From positions 62,001 to 126,000 of the forward strand of contig CAKUJD010000004.1 of assembly GCA_934661195.1 (NCBI GenBank): a stretch of DNA of 64,000 nt, written 5' to 3'. Position 1 is the first letter of the stretch. Each line of letters opens with the position of its first letter. The notes beneath the pieces are model-generated. The model was given only the letters and a program-made list of their open reading frames with translations. It was not told where the DNA came from and did not search any database. A program made the position numbers and the translations under genes. This document shows positions 52,218 through 61,245 of this stretch, in pieces. Source of the DNA: an uncultured Muribaculaceae bacterium (GTDB taxonomy: Bacteria; Bacteroidota; Bacteroidia; Bacteroidales; Muribaculaceae).

Positions 52218-53204
52218 TTATTTAATAAGCCCAATACTCTTTGATATTTCCAGCATGCGCTCTATTGGCTTCACAGCTTTTTTCGACACCTCGGGGTCAA
52301 CCAAGATTTCAGGAGCCATGTATTTGAGCGAGTTGTAAAGCTTTTCGAGCGTCACAAGCTTCATAAATGCGCACTCGTTGCAGGCGCATTTGCCGTCGTC
52401 GGGCGGTGCGGGAATGAAAGTTTTGTCGGGGCACTGCTTGCGCATCTCATACAGTATGCCGCTTTCGGTGCACACAATAAACTCACTGCTATCGCTTGCC
52501 TTGGCATAGTTGAGCAGGCCCTGGGTGCTGCCTATCTTGTCGGCCACGAGCCTTATTGGCTTGGGGCACTCTGGATGGACGAGGATTTTTGCGGCTGGAT
52601 ACTGGCGCTTGAGGTCCATTATCTTCTCGAGCGAGAACTTCTCGTGCACGCTGCATGCGCCGTCCCACACCTTCATGTGGCGGCCGGTGAGGCTGTTGAT
52701 GTAGTTGCCCAGGTTGCGGTCGGGACCGAATATTATTTTTTCATCTTTAGGGAAGCTCTCCACTATTTGGCGCGCGTTGCTCGAAGTGACAATCACATCG
52801 GTCATAGCCTTGACTGCCGCGCTGGTGTTGGCGTAGCTTATCACGGTGTAGCCCGGGTTCTTGTCGAGGTAGGCCTTGAACTCATCGGCCGGACAGCTGT
52901 CGGCCAGCGAGCAGCCCGCGCTCAGGTCGGGCACAATCACCTTTTTGTCGGGACAAAGGATCTTCGCCGTCTCGCCCATGAAGTGGACGCCGCACAGCAC
53001 TATCACGTCGGCCTCGGTCTTGGCGGCAAGCTGCGCCAGGGCCAGACTGTCGCCAATGTAGTCGGCTATTTCCTGAATTTCATCGCGCTGGTAGAAGTGA
53101 GCCATTATCACGGCATTCCGCTCGCGCTTGAGCCGCAGTATCTCCTGCCTCAAGTCTATTCCCTCGGGAATAGGAGCGTCAACGTATCCTTTTTCAACAT
53201 TCAT
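52218..53204 (-). CDS. nadA: Quinolinate synthase NadA
   Basis: A 328-residue 4Fe-4S enzyme that condenses iminoaspartate with dihydroxyacetone phosphate to quinolinate for NAD synthesis. Signatures are [40 protein letters not shown] (first cluster Cys), [21 protein letters not shown] (second Cys) and [13 protein letters not shown] (third Cys). The frame is open to 53279, but the ATG at 53204 ([15 protein letters not shown]) is the natural start. nadB and nadC are not in the window. It is divergent from trmH, across an AT-rich region with DnaA-box-like sites. Confidence 0.96.
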   Translation of the reverse strand: MNVEKGYVDAPIPEGIDLRQEILRLKRERNAVIMAHFYQRDEIQEIADYIGDSLALAQLAAKTEADVIVLCGVHFMGETAKILCPDKKVIVPDLSAGCSLADSCPADEFKAYLDKNPGYTVISYANTSAAVKAMTDVIVTSSNARQIVESFPKDEKIIFGPDRNLGNYINSLTGRHMKVWDGACSVHEKFSLEKIMDLKRQYPAAKILVHPECPKPIRLVADKIGSTQGLLNYAKASDSSEFIVCTESGILYEMRKQCPDKTFIPAPPDDGKCACNECAFMKLVTLEKLYNSLKYMAPEILVDPEVSKKAVKPIERMLEISKSIGLIK

Positions 53205-53661
53205 ATTATATATGTTTTTTATTTTATTTCTTAAAAATCTCTTTTTATGCTGATAATAATGACAGGTTGATAACTTCAATAACTTTTTGCCTAATCTCTT
53301 GCTTTTTAAGTTGTTTTATTGTCACCTTATGGTTATAACCAATATATACACAACCTTTGCTTTTGATTTATAGCCTATTGCGCGCTTTATTAACAGCCTG
53401 TGGATAATGTGCAAAGTTAATAATTTTACGGTTCACTGCCTATTAAAAACTGATGAAAACCATGTTGAAACGCCAATAAAAGATAAATGTTAACTTATTT
53501 GGTTTTTAGCGCAATGCCGTTACGGCACTTTGTTTTGCAATATCCAAATTTATAGCCTGTTTTTTGTGAATTAGTTGTTTCGCAGTTTTAACACGGTTAT
53601 CAACAAGTTGTGAATAGTGCTTTTTATCACTATATTTGTATAGTAAAAATAACAACAGGCA
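53205..53661. other. AT-rich region with DnaA-box-like sites (candidate oriC, left part)
   Basis: No gene is seen in these 457 bases. DnaA-box-like nonamers on either strand include TTATCCACA (complement 53399-53407), TTATCAACC (complement 53265-53273), TTATCAACA (53597-53605) and CTATTCACA (complement 53609-53617). A palindrome TGGTTATAACCA lies at 53330-53341. The trmH promoter occupies the right end. See also 54190-54278. Together with gene orientation this could be the chromosomal replication origin. Confidence 0.5.
53608..53638 (+). promoter_or_regulatory. trmH promoter
   Basis: TTG (53608-53610), 20 bp, TATATTTG (53631-53638), matching the consensus. It lies 23 bp upstream of the ATG and directly beside a DnaA-box-like TTATCAACA. 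Confidence 0.75.
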
Positions 53662-54198
53662 ATGAAGAAGAAGTCAATGATCGATCTGCATCGCATCGAT
53701 GCCGAGGAGTTTAAGCATGTGAGTAAAATACCGCTTGTGGTGGTGCTCGACAACGTGCGAAGCGAGATGAACGTGGGCTCAGTGTTTCGCACCGCTGATG
53801 CATTTGTGGTCGAGGAGATAGCGCTGTGCGGCATCACCGCAGTGCCTCCCATGCCCGAGATACACAAGACAGCGCTTGGCGCAGAGGACTCTGTGGCGTG
53901 GACCCACTACGCATCGGCCATTGAGGCTGTGCAGGATTTGCGTTGCAAAGGTTATAAAATATTGGCTGTGGAGCAAGTGCATGGCAGCACAAGTCTTGAA
54001 CAATTTGTTGTAGACCCCTGTGTAAAATATGCCGTGGTGCTGGGCAATGAGGTGAAGGGCGTGAGCCAGGAGGTGGTTGACGCCAGTGATGTGTGCCTCG
54101 AAATTCCGCAGTGCGGCACCAAGCATTCGCTCAATATTGCCAACACTGCCGCAATAGTAATGTGGCAAATGTTCAGCAAAATGCGGCTTAGTTGTTGA
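53662..54198 (+). CDS. SpoU/TrmH-family RNA 2'-O-methyltransferase
   Basis: A 178-residue SPOUT methyltransferase with the three SpoU motifs: motif 1 VLDNVRSEMNVGSVFRTADAF, motif 2 VLGNEVKGVSQEVV and motif 3 IPQCGTKHSLNIANTAAI. There is no N-terminal L30e-like substrate domain, so it is a minimal TrmH-type enzyme acting on tRNA or rRNA ribose. It is flanked on both sides by AT-rich DNA containing DnaA-box-like sites. The substrate nucleotide cannot be assigned. Confidence 0.93.
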   Translation: MKKKSMIDLHRIDAEEFKHVSKIPLVVVLDNVRSEMNVGSVFRTADAFVVEEIALCGITAVPPMPEIHKTALGAEDSVAWTHYASAIEAVQDLRCKGYKILAVEQVHGSTSLEQFVVDPCVKYAVVLGNEVKGVSQEVVDASDVCLEIPQCGTKHSLNIANTAAIVMWQMFSKMRLSC

Positions 54199-54278
54199 TA
54201 ACCTTGTTGATTATGCTGCTAATATGCAATAATTAAGCATGTTAGCATTGTTAATAAACATGTTGATAAAGGCATTAA
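54190..54278. other. DnaA-box-like cluster downstream of trmH (candidate oriC, right part)
   Basis: TTATCAACA appears twice on the complement (54193-54201, 54261-54269), with near matches TAATCAACA (54205-54213) and TTATTAACA (54249-54257). Four such sites in 90 AT-rich bases is well above the frequency elsewhere in the window as read by eye. Confidence 0.5.
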
Positions 54279-55478
54279 ATGGAATCTATTCGCGAAATAT
54301 ATAAAATAGGTCATGGCCCGTCGAGCAGCCACACCATGGGACCGCGGTTTGCGGCCGAGCGGTTTTTGAAACGCATAGCGGGACGCGATGTGGAAAAGTT
54401 TGTGGTAACACTCTACGGCTCGCTGGCAGCCACGGGCAAGGGCCACCTTACCGATGTGGCCATACTCGATATAATGAACCCCGTGGCGCCCACCACCATT
54501 GAGTGGCGTCCCGACGTGTTTCTTAAGTTTCACCCCAACGGCATGAAGTTTAAGGCCATTGGCAATGGCGGTGAAACCATTGATGAGTGGACGGTGTTTT
54601 CCATTGGCGGTGGCGACCTTGCCGAGGAGGGCGTGCCCAGCAACCGCCCCGATGTGTATGAGATGAGCACCATTGCCGAAATTGAGCAGTGGTGCAAGCG
54701 CACCGGGCGCACCTATTGGGAATACGTCGACATCAAGGAGGGAGCCAACGGCATTTGGGACTACCTGGCGCAGGTGTGGCAGGCCATGCAGCGCGCTGTG
54801 GGCCGAGGCATTGAGGCCGAGGGTGTGCTGCCAGGCGGCCTGGGTGTGCGGCGCAAGGCCGTGAGCTATTATGTGAAGGCTTCGGGCTACACAGGCAGCC
54901 TCAGAAGCCGCGGACTGGTGTATGCCTACGCGCTGGCTGTGAGCGAGGAGAATGCAAGCGGCGGCGAGATAGTTACGGCCCCCACTTGCGGTTCGTGTGC
55001 CGTGATGCCTGCGGTGCTTTATGAGTTGTACAAGAGCAAGGGTTTTAGCGAACAGCGCATATTGCGTGCCCTGGCCACCGCGGGCATATTTGGCAATGTG
55101 GTCAAGACCAACGCTTCGATATCGGGTGCCGAGGTGGGCTGCCAAGGCGAGGTGGGCGTGGCTTGCGCCATGGCTGCGGCTGCGGCGTGCCAGCTGTTTG
55201 GCGGCACTCCGGCACAAATCGAGTATGCTGCCGAGATGGGACTCGAGCATCACTTGGGCCTGACGTGCGACCCCGTGTGCGGCCTTGTGCAGATTCCATG
55301 CATCGAGCGCAACGCCTATGCCGCCGCTCGCGCCCTCGACGCCAACCTGTATGCGTCATTCAGCGACGGCAACCACCGCGTGAGTTTCGACCGCGTGGTG
55401 CGCGTGATGAAGCAGACGGGAAAAGACCTGCCGTCGCTTTACAAAGAGACTGCCGAGGGCGGACTCGCTGCCCTATAG
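54279..55478 (+). CDS. sdaA: L-serine ammonia-lyase (single chain)
   Basis: A 399-residue iron-sulfur L-serine dehydratase joining the beta and alpha domains. It starts MESIREIYKIGHGPSSSHTMGPRFAAERF, the conserved SSSHTxGP signature. The alpha domain has TAPTCGSCAVMPAVLYELYK and HHLGLTCDPVCGLVQIPCIERN, whose cysteines bind the 4Fe-4S cluster. It converts serine to pyruvate and ammonia. Its end overlaps the convergent crcB end by 6 bp. No consensus promoter was found in the short DnaA-box-rich upstream region. Confidence 0.95.
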   Translation: MESIREIYKIGHGPSSSHTMGPRFAAERFLKRIAGRDVEKFVVTLYGSLAATGKGHLTDVAILDIMNPVAPTTIEWRPDVFLKFHPNGMKFKAIGNGGETIDEWTVFSIGGGDLAEEGVPSNRPDVYEMSTIAEIEQWCKRTGRTYWEYVDIKEGANGIWDYLAQVWQAMQRAVGRGIEAEGVLPGGLGVRRKAVSYYVKASGYTGSLRSRGLVYAYALAVSEENASGGEIVTAPTCGSCAVMPAVLYELYKSKGFSEQRILRALATAGIFGNVVKTNASISGAEVGCQGEVGVACAMAAAAACQLFGGTPAQIEYAAEMGLEHHLGLTCDPVCGLVQIPCIERNAYAAARALDANLYASFSDGNHRVSFDRVVRVMKQTGKDLPSLYKETAEGGLAAL

Positions 55479-55850
55479 CATTTGGCGCACGAGTGAGTGG
55501 GCCGCATATAGGGCCATCAGGCCCAGGGTAAGGCTGGCTGCGGCGTAGGCGGCCGATGCGACCATTTGGCCCGCGCTTAGCAGCGCGTGGTTTTCGTTGA
55601 TGAAGGTGGAGAAAGTGGTGAAGCCGCCGCAGAATCCAACGGTGAGAAACAGGCGCCACCCATCGCTGCCGCCCATGCGCCCAAACGCCGCGCCTATGAG
55701 GCCAATTGCAAAGCAGCCGAGCACATTCACAGCGAGTGTGCCCAGCGGAAAGTGGCCGCTGAAGCGGCTGTCGATGGCCTGGCTCAGCAGGTAGCGGGCC
55801 ATGCCGCCCACGCAGCTGCCGGCCCCAATGCATAACAGTGACTGAATCAT
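55473..55850 (-). CDS. crcB: Fluoride ion channel CrcB/Fluc
   Basis: A 125-residue protein with four hydrophobic helices, the length of Fluc fluoride channels. Signatures are GSCVGGMARYLLS in helix 1, GTLAVNVLGCFAIGLI in helix 2 (conserved Asn lining the pore) and GFCGGFTTFSTFINEN in helix 3 (the phenylalanine box and sodium site). Fluc works as an antiparallel dimer. The upstream 70 bases contain the tRNA terminator and no fluoride riboswitch. It converges on sdaA. Confidence 0.95.
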   Translation of the reverse strand: MIQSLLCIGAGSCVGGMARYLLSQAIDSRFSGHFPLGTLAVNVLGCFAIGLIGAAFGRMGGSDGWRLFLTVGFCGGFTTFSTFINENHALLSAGQMVASAAYAAASLTLGLMALYAAHSLVRQML

Positions 55851-55883
55851 ATTCTAAAAATATAATTAAAGTGCAAAAAAAAG

Positions 55884-55918
55884 CCTTGGTGGACACCATG
55901 TCCGCCAAGGTCATTTTT
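55884..55918 (-). terminator. Terminator of the tRNA-Pro gene
   Basis: An 11-bp stem (CCTTGGTGGAC at 55884-55894, GTCCGCCAAGG at 55900-55910, one G-T pair) in A/T flanks. It lies directly downstream of the tRNA on the minus strand, followed by a T run. Confidence 0.8.
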
Positions 55919-55923
55919 TCAGT

Positions 55924-56000
55924 TGGTCGGGGTGAGAGGACTCGAACTTCCGACCTCCACGTCCCGAACGTGGCGCGCTAACCAACTGTGCTACACCCCG
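55924..56000 (-). tRNA. tRNA-Pro (anticodon CGG), CCA encoded
   Basis: The minus strand folds into a 77-nt cloverleaf: acceptor CGGGGTG/CACCCCG with encoded ACCA, anticodon arm CCACG-TTCGGGA-CGTGG giving anticodon CGG, and T loop TTCGAGT. The D stem (GCAC/GCGC) and T stem (GGAAG/CCTCT) each carry an A-C mispair, which is unusual. It has its own promoter and terminator. Confidence 0.92.
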
Positions 56001-56016
56001 AATCCTTTTTGTGGGT

Positions 56017-56047
56017 GCAAAGTTAATGCATTTATTTCAAAAAGCAA
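56017..56047 (-). promoter_or_regulatory. Promoter of tRNA-Pro
   Basis: On the minus strand TTG (56045-56047), 19 bp, TAACTTTGC (56017-56025), then a start near 56010, ten bases before the mature tRNA 5' end. Confidence 0.75.
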
Positions 56048-56072
56048 TATAAAAAGCTGAAAAAGTTGCTGT

Positions 56073-57194
56073 TCACTTGTTGAGGCTGTTGATGAGCCGC
56101 TCGATGCGCTTGTGCGACTGCACCAGGCGGCCATATGGAATTTGGCCGCGCTTCACGGCATCCACTATCATGTCGACAAGGCGGAAGGGGCGGTCGGCCT
56201 CAAAGCCGGTGTTGATGTTGTTGCCCACGCAAATCAGGTCGGCACCGGCGTTGATAGCCAAAATCAGTGCCTTGCGGATGCTGTATTGCTTGATGATGCC
56301 TTCCATATACATGTCGTCGGTGAGCACCACTCCGTCGTAGCCAAGCTGCTTGCGCAGCACGCCGTCGATGATTTTGCGCGACAGTGTGGCGGGATACTCG
56401 GGGTCGAGCTGGCGGTTGAAAATGTGTGCCGTCATCACCACATCCACTTTGCCTTGCTTAATGAGCCGCTTGAACGGCTCAAGTTCTTGCGGCTGCCAGG
56501 TGTTGGTCACGTCCACAAAGCCCCAGTGCGAGTCGGCGGTGGCGCTGCCGTGGCCCGGGAAGTGCTTGATGGTGCATGCCACATGCTGCTTGTGTGACTC
56601 GTCGATGATCCAGCTGGCCTGGCGTGCCACTGTGGCGGGGTCGGAGCTGAAGCCGCGCTGCAGCTTGCCTATTGCGGGGCAGTCGGGGTGGGTGATGTCG
56701 ACCACGGGAGCCAGGTTGAGGTTGATGCCGCTCGAGGCCAGCTGCGTGGCTATGCGGCGGCCATAGAATCGGGTGGTGTCTTCGCTGCCGGCTTGGCCCA
56801 CATATTCGGCCGAGGGCACTGGTTCGTAGCCATATTGCGGCTTGAGGCGCACCACACGTCCGCCTTCCTGGTCGGTGGCTATCAGCAGCCGTCCGCCGGC
56901 CCACTTTTGCAGTTGCGAGGTGAGGGCCTGCAGCTGGCTCACCGAGGTGATGTTGCGCGAGCCTATTTTGGCAGTACCTGTGAGGTCGACGTCAAACAGC
57001 ACTATGCTGCCCACATGCAGGTCGCGCACATAGCGTGCGGCGTCGCTGGCCTCGTCCACGGTGTTGCCCTTGAAGCCCACCATAAGCATTTGCGCGGCAT
57101 AGCGGCGCAACACTGAGTCGGCTGGCAGTGAGGCGGCCACCGACTGTGCCACTGTGGCCACGGCCACAGCTATTGATAGTAAAATGCGTTTCAT
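56073..57194 (-). CDS. Exported GH3 beta-N-acetylhexosaminidase (NagZ-like)
   Basis: A 373-residue glycoside hydrolase family 3 enzyme with signal peptide MKRILLSIAVAVATVAQSVAA. Signatures are LLIATDQEGGRVVRLK (substrate-binding), APVVDITHPDCPAIGKLQRGFSSDP, CTIKHFPGHGSATADSHWG (KHFPGHG with the catalytic loop His) and VVLTDDMYMEGI with the nucleophile Asp. NagZ enzymes release N-acetylglucosamine from cell-wall fragments; the signal peptide places this one in the periplasm, unlike cytoplasmic E. coli NagZ. It lies 68 bp downstream of a small secreted protein gene. Confidence 0.92.
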   Translation of the reverse strand: MKRILLSIAVAVATVAQSVAASLPADSVLRRYAAQMLMVGFKGNTVDEASDAARYVRDLHVGSIVLFDVDLTGTAKIGSRNITSVSQLQALTSQLQKWAGGRLLIATDQEGGRVVRLKPQYGYEPVPSAEYVGQAGSEDTTRFYGRRIATQLASSGINLNLAPVVDITHPDCPAIGKLQRGFSSDPATVARQASWIIDESHKQHVACTIKHFPGHGSATADSHWGFVDVTNTWQPQELEPFKRLIKQGKVDVVMTAHIFNRQLDPEYPATLSRKIIDGVLRKQLGYDGVVLTDDMYMEGIIKQYSIRKALILAINAGADLICVGNNINTGFEADRPFRLVDMIVDAVKRGQIPYGRLVQSHKRIERLINSLNK

Positions 57195-57262
57195 TCAGTT
57201 TTATGGTTTTGCTAAAATGGTTGTAAAAGTCGAGGTTGTGTGAAGTGTGTGTGGCGCGCGCG

Positions 57263-57688
57263 TCAGCTGAAGAAGCCGAAGAAGAAGTAGCAGGCAATCC
57301 ACACAATGTTCAGGTCTTCGCCATAGCCTATAATCTTGTAGCTGGCGTCGGTCACTTTGCCCGATTTTCGGTCGATGTGGCCAATGGTGCGGCTCTCGCC
57401 GTCGTGCACGGCGCCGTCGACGGTGATGTAGCCAATGCGCGTGCCCTTGGCGTCATACACCTGCATGTCGGCGCTCACGCGCCCCAGCTGGCGGTGGTTG
57501 CGGTCGGTGATGGTGCCGTTGGGGTTGAAATATCCCACCGTCATCAGCTTGGTGTCGCGCACGGTGCCGTTGGCCGAAATCTTACCCACCAGCGAGTAGC
57601 TGGCGTTGCGCAGGTTTTGTGCCGCTGCAGGGGCAATGCTTGCAATGGCGAGTGCCGCCATTATAATGATGAGTCGAAAGTGTTTCAT
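57263..57688 (-). CDS. Small secreted repeat protein (five-fold beta-flower-like)
   Basis: A 141-residue exported protein with signal peptide MKHFRLIIIMAALAIASIAPAAAQ. The body repeats a beta-hairpin unit of about 20 residues with the pattern hydrophobic-Gly-x-hydrophobic, seen in LVGKISANGTVRD, TVGYFNPNGTITD, QLGRVSADMQVYD, RIGYITVDGAVHD and TIGHIDRKSGKVTD: five units, matching what I recall as the five-fold beta-flower family. It ends in a hydrophobic tail (IVWIACYFFFGFFS). The function is unknown. The ATG at 57688 is chosen over an upstream one because of the signal peptide. It is probably co-transcribed with the NagZ-like gene. Confidence 0.8.
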   Translation of the reverse strand: MKHFRLIIIMAALAIASIAPAAAQNLRNASYSLVGKISANGTVRDTKLMTVGYFNPNGTITDRNHRQLGRVSADMQVYDAKGTRIGYITVDGAVHDGESRTIGHIDRKSGKVTDASYKIIGYGEDLNIVWIACYFFFGFFS

Positions 57689-57764
57689 ATATATAATATA
57701 TATGTGTGTGTGAGCGTGGGTGTGGCGCATTGTGTTGCTGCAATGCACAGTTAGTCACACCTGC

Positions 57765-57795
57765 GCAAAGTTAACTTAAATTTCGCTAATGGCAA
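57765..57795 (-). promoter_or_regulatory. Promoter of the beta-flower/NagZ operon
   Basis: On the minus strand TTG (57793-57795), 19 bp, TAACTTTGC (57765-57773). Transcription should start near 57758, leaving a leader of about 70 nt. Confidence 0.75.
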
Positions 57796-58218
57796 AAGCT
57801 ATTGGGCTTTTGCTGAGGTTTTGACGCACGACGGTGGCTATGGTTTAATGTGGATGCGGTAGAAGAAACTAAGACATATTGTTGAGAAATCACTATAATT
57901 ATAAATATATTCAACAGTATTGTTTTGCCAGATGGCGTCTCTTGGCATAATTTAGCCTGCAAGGAAAAAATAGCTGCCTAAAAAATCGCATTAGAACGAA
58001 TGAAACACACGCCCGTGACGCTAATACGGCAGAACCGTTTCTTTGTAGATTTTTAGGAATACGCTTTTCTTGATGTTACAACCCCCGGCATCGATGCTTC
58101 ATGGCATTGCACCCATTGTGTGTGGTGTGGCTATGGAATGCTATTGCTGCCCCCTTAGGAAAAATGTGAGCGAAATACATTAAAAAACTTTTTAATAGTC
58201 TTATTTACTTGTAGAATC
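57796..58218. other. AT-rich intergenic region upstream of the large secreted protein
   Basis: About 420 bases with no supported gene. No consensus promoter for the gene at 58219 could be placed, so it may rely on another sigma factor. Confidence 0.4.
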
Positions 58219-61092
58219 ATGAAAGTTGGAAAAACATTACTTGCTATGCTAATGGCAGTGACGGCTGTAAGCGCCGCCCAGGCTCAAAGCACATGCCTCA
58301 CTGCCGACGATTACTCGAAAATCACATTCACGTGGAGTGGCGACGATGGAGAGTCGCACACCAGCAAACTCACCGATGTGGCCACCGACCCCTATCACAT
58401 CTACTACTTGCTTCGCGAGGTGTACAAAAATCCAAATGTGCCAGGCATTTTACAGGGTGGTTATGAAAGCGACGGCACCACTCGCGAGGGCGATGTGACG
58501 TATAAGCGCACCGTCGATGGTTGGGAACTTGGCAGCAGTAGCATTACGGCCCCTTCTAAGGAGGGCTACACCACGCTGCTGGTGAAGGTGAAAGACACTT
58601 GGAGCAAGAGCGATGCCGTGGGCAGTGACAACATCTCGAAAAGCAAAGTCATAAGTGAGATCTCAAAAGGCATTGAGTCGGTGCAGCTGCTTACCGACGC
58701 CATGCGGTTTAACGGCGGCTCAAATCCGGGCACGCTGTATAAACTCACTGGTTCGGGCAACAGATTCTTTTTTCTGTCAAAAGGCCGTGCAAGATGCACA
58801 AAAAGCGGTTGGTTTGGCGGCACTAGTGTGGCCGAGCGCGACCCGTTTATGGGCATGTATGAGGAATTCAGCCCTGTTTCCACCGATGCCTCCACGGGTG
58901 TCACCGATTTCTACAGCAAAATGATGAACGGCGACGTGTTTGGCGTGGTTCACGACTGCGGCTCGGTGCTTGCCACCGACCACTGGTTTTCGATGAGCGG
59001 TAGCGAGAGCACCGAGCAGAAGTCGCTCGACAACATCACGTTTTTCATTCCCGACAAGCGGCTCACCGCATGGGACAACCGTGACAAGCAGGATGGCTCT
59101 TCGGGCCACTACTACACCAACTACAACCAGAACTATGCGCCCAAGGTGAGCCTCTACACGGTGAAGCTCGGTGCCGACACCGCCAAGGTGGCCGGCACCA
59201 ACCGCTATACAGTGACGCTCGACTGGAGCACGTCGCTGAAGGAAATAATGGGCAACGAAATCGACCAGGTGTTCAAACTATATGTGGTCGACGGCAACGG
59301 CAACAAGACTTTGCTCGAAAAGGACCCGCTCACCAACTGCTACACCTACAGCTATGGAGTGGAGCAAAAGGAGCATGGTTACAGCATCACCTACCAGATA
59401 ACCGCTAAGCCCACAGTGAACGGCGCCGGCTTCAGCGAGGTGTGGAGCAACTATGCGCAGGTGGCCATTCCCGGCCTTGACCCCAACGAGGCCCTCACCC
59501 TGGGCATTGGCGGCAGTTCCACCAGCCGCTACAGTGCCGATAAGGAGGAAAACCAGTATGCCAACTATGTGATGATGAACAACGGCGTGGGCACCAACAT
59601 TCGCGGTGCAAGCGTCAGCACGGCATCGAAGTTCAACTTCTACCGCATCTGCAAGAAGGCAGGCACTGCGCAAGACGATAGGACGCTGGTGGCCGAGGTG
59701 AGCATAACCGGCACCTCGGCCAGTGCCATAAACTACAGTGTGCAGTATAAGGCCCAGAATAGTGCCGACAATGCCAAATATCCGGCTACCACAGGCACAT
59801 TCGCCATTGCGGACAACGATGTGATTAATTTTGGCAACTTTGTGATTTGCGACCAGTTCAGTGCATCCACTGAGCATAACGACCACCCCGACCGCTACAC
59901 CTATAAGGTGCATTTCGCTCCCGATGGCCAGAATGAAAAGTTCTATAGCAACGACTTCGGCGTAAAGGTGTATAAGACGCTTGGCAGCCGCGTGCTTTCG
60001 GCCGCTTATACTGAGGCTGAGGCCAAGGGCGACACACAGCGAACCCTTGCCATCGACGGCAGCCAAGTGCCCGTGGTTGGCTTTGCAGTTGAAAACGACC
60101 CGAATATACAGAAATATGAGGTTGTGCGCTTAAGCGGCGATGGCACAACCACAGCCATAGGCCGCGCTCAGCACACCACCAGCGGCGAGTATGCAACGTT
60201 TGAAGTGAGTGGCGGAGCCGAATTGCAGACAGGCGTGACCGACAACACTGCCAAGATAAGTGATAATGACTACGACTACACATCGGTTGAGCGATATGTG
60301 CCCGTTGTCTACGTCTATCCTACCAACCGCGACGAAGCTCCCAACACCTATGGCTGCGACATTAAGAGCGCGGCCGCAGTGAAGCTAAGCGCGCAACTTG
60401 TGAAGAAGGACGTAAGCCACTATCAGCTGCAAAGTGGCGATGGCCGCCGCATAGGCGCGCGCTACTTCAGCACCACCCTCAAGGCCATCACAATGCTGCC
60501 AGCCGAGGGCATGGTGGTGGGCTCATACCGTATGTGGCGCGACTGCGGCGGCAATGCAGTTGAGGAGATGGCCGACAAGGCCTACCGCACCGACTGCCGG
60601 CAGGCGTGGTTCGACGGCTTCAGTGTGGCCACGGCAGGCATCGATGCCGGAACTGACGATTATGAGCTGGTTGACGGCTCGGCGGCCGACGGCGCCGAAA
60701 TTGTGATAAAAGACATGTTTGGAGCCTATGAGCCTACCGCGGCAAGTCCGCTCGAAGTCACCTATCACGTGCGTGCCTACTGCCAGGCCGATGGCGGAGA
60801 GTGGTATATAGCCGAGGCCGAGGTGCCAGTTGTCTACACCGACTCCAAGCCAACGGCCATCAACGGTGTTGAGGCTGCCGATGGCGGCTTTAAGGTGTAT
60901 CCCACAGCGGCATCGGGCTGCGTGACCGTAGAAGGCTGCGCAGGCCGAGTGACCGTTACGAGCCTTGCAGGCGCCACAGTGGCCGCAAGCCGCACCGAAG
61001 GCGGCCGTGCCGTGATCGACGTGAGCCGTCTTGCCCCCGGGTGCTACATCGTGGCCAGCGGCGGCCAGGCCCGCCGCATAGTAAAGAAATAG
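58219..61092 (+). CDS. Large secreted protein with T9SS-like C-terminal domain, 957 aa
   Basis: A 957-residue exported protein with signal peptide MKVGKTLLAMLMAVTAVSAAQAQ. The middle is beta-rich with repeated immunoglobulin-like or fibronectin-like stretches (YSITYQITAKPTVNGAGFSEVWSNYAQVAIPG, YTYKVHFAPDGQNEKFYSNDFGVKVY, LEVTYHVRAYCQADGGEWYIAEAEVPVVY). The last 80 residues (GVEAADGGFKVYPTAASGCVTVEG, VTVTSLAGATVAASR, VIDVSRLAPGCYIVASGGQARRIVKK) match a T9SS-type sorting domain. No catalytic domain is recognised; an adhesin or surface scaffold is plausible. It has no close gene partners. Confidence 0.8.
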   Translation: MKVGKTLLAMLMAVTAVSAAQAQSTCLTADDYSKITFTWSGDDGESHTSKLTDVATDPYHIYYLLREVYKNPNVPGILQGGYESDGTTREGDVTYKRTVDGWELGSSSITAPSKEGYTTLLVKVKDTWSKSDAVGSDNISKSKVISEISKGIESVQLLTDAMRFNGGSNPGTLYKLTGSGNRFFFLSKGRARCTKSGWFGGTSVAERDPFMGMYEEFSPVSTDASTGVTDFYSKMMNGDVFGVVHDCGSVLATDHWFSMSGSESTEQKSLDNITFFIPDKRLTAWDNRDKQDGSSGHYYTNYNQNYAPKVSLYTVKLGADTAKVAGTNRYTVTLDWSTSLKEIMGNEIDQVFKLYVVDGNGNKTLLEKDPLTNCYTYSYGVEQKEHGYSITYQITAKPTVNGAGFSEVWSNYAQVAIPGLDPNEALTLGIGGSSTSRYSADKEENQYANYVMMNNGVGTNIRGASVSTASKFNFYRICKKAGTAQDDRTLVAEVSITGTSASAINYSVQYKAQNSADNAKYPATTGTFAIADNDVINFGNFVICDQFSASTEHNDHPDRYTYKVHFAPDGQNEKFYSNDFGVKVYKTLGSRVLSAAYTEAEAKGDTQRTLAIDGSQVPVVGFAVENDPNIQKYEVVRLSGDGTTTAIGRAQHTTSGEYATFEVSGGAELQTGVTDNTAKISDNDYDYTSVERYVPVVYVYPTNRDEAPNTYGCDIKSAAAVKLSAQLVKKDVSHYQLQSGDGRRIGARYFSTTLKAITMLPAEGMVVGSYRMWRDCGGNAVEEMADKAYRTDCRQAWFDGFSVATAGIDAGTDDYELVDGSAADGAEIVIKDMFGAYEPTAASPLEVTYHVRAYCQADGGEWYIAEAEVPVVYTDSKPTAINGVEAADGGFKVYPTAASGCVTVEGCAGRVTVTSLAGATVAASRTEGGRAVIDVSRLAPGCYIVASGGQARRIVKK

Positions 61093-61150
61093 AGGCAATA
61101 GGGTATATGAAATAAATTATATTTGCAGTCTTATTCTTAGAATTTTTATT

Positions 61151-61199
61151 CAAATCAGGGCATTGGCCTCTCGTGAGAGAAGCCAATGCCTTTGATTTG
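61151..61199. terminator. Hairpin after the large secreted protein gene
   Basis: Long arms (CAAATCA then GGCATTGGCCTCTC; returning GAGAGAAGCCAATGCC then TGATTTG) pair almost throughout around a short loop. There is no long T run, so it may be a terminator, an mRNA-stabilising hairpin, or both. Confidence 0.6.
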
Positions 61200-61245
61200 T
61201 AACGTATAAAGAGGCTTAATTTTAGTGGCGGCCAGGGGTGTGAAT

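Noticed and set aside
55851..55923. Possible fluoride riboswitch upstream of crcB
   Set aside because: The interval contains only the tRNA terminator and A/T-rich sequence; no fluoride aptamer core is visible.
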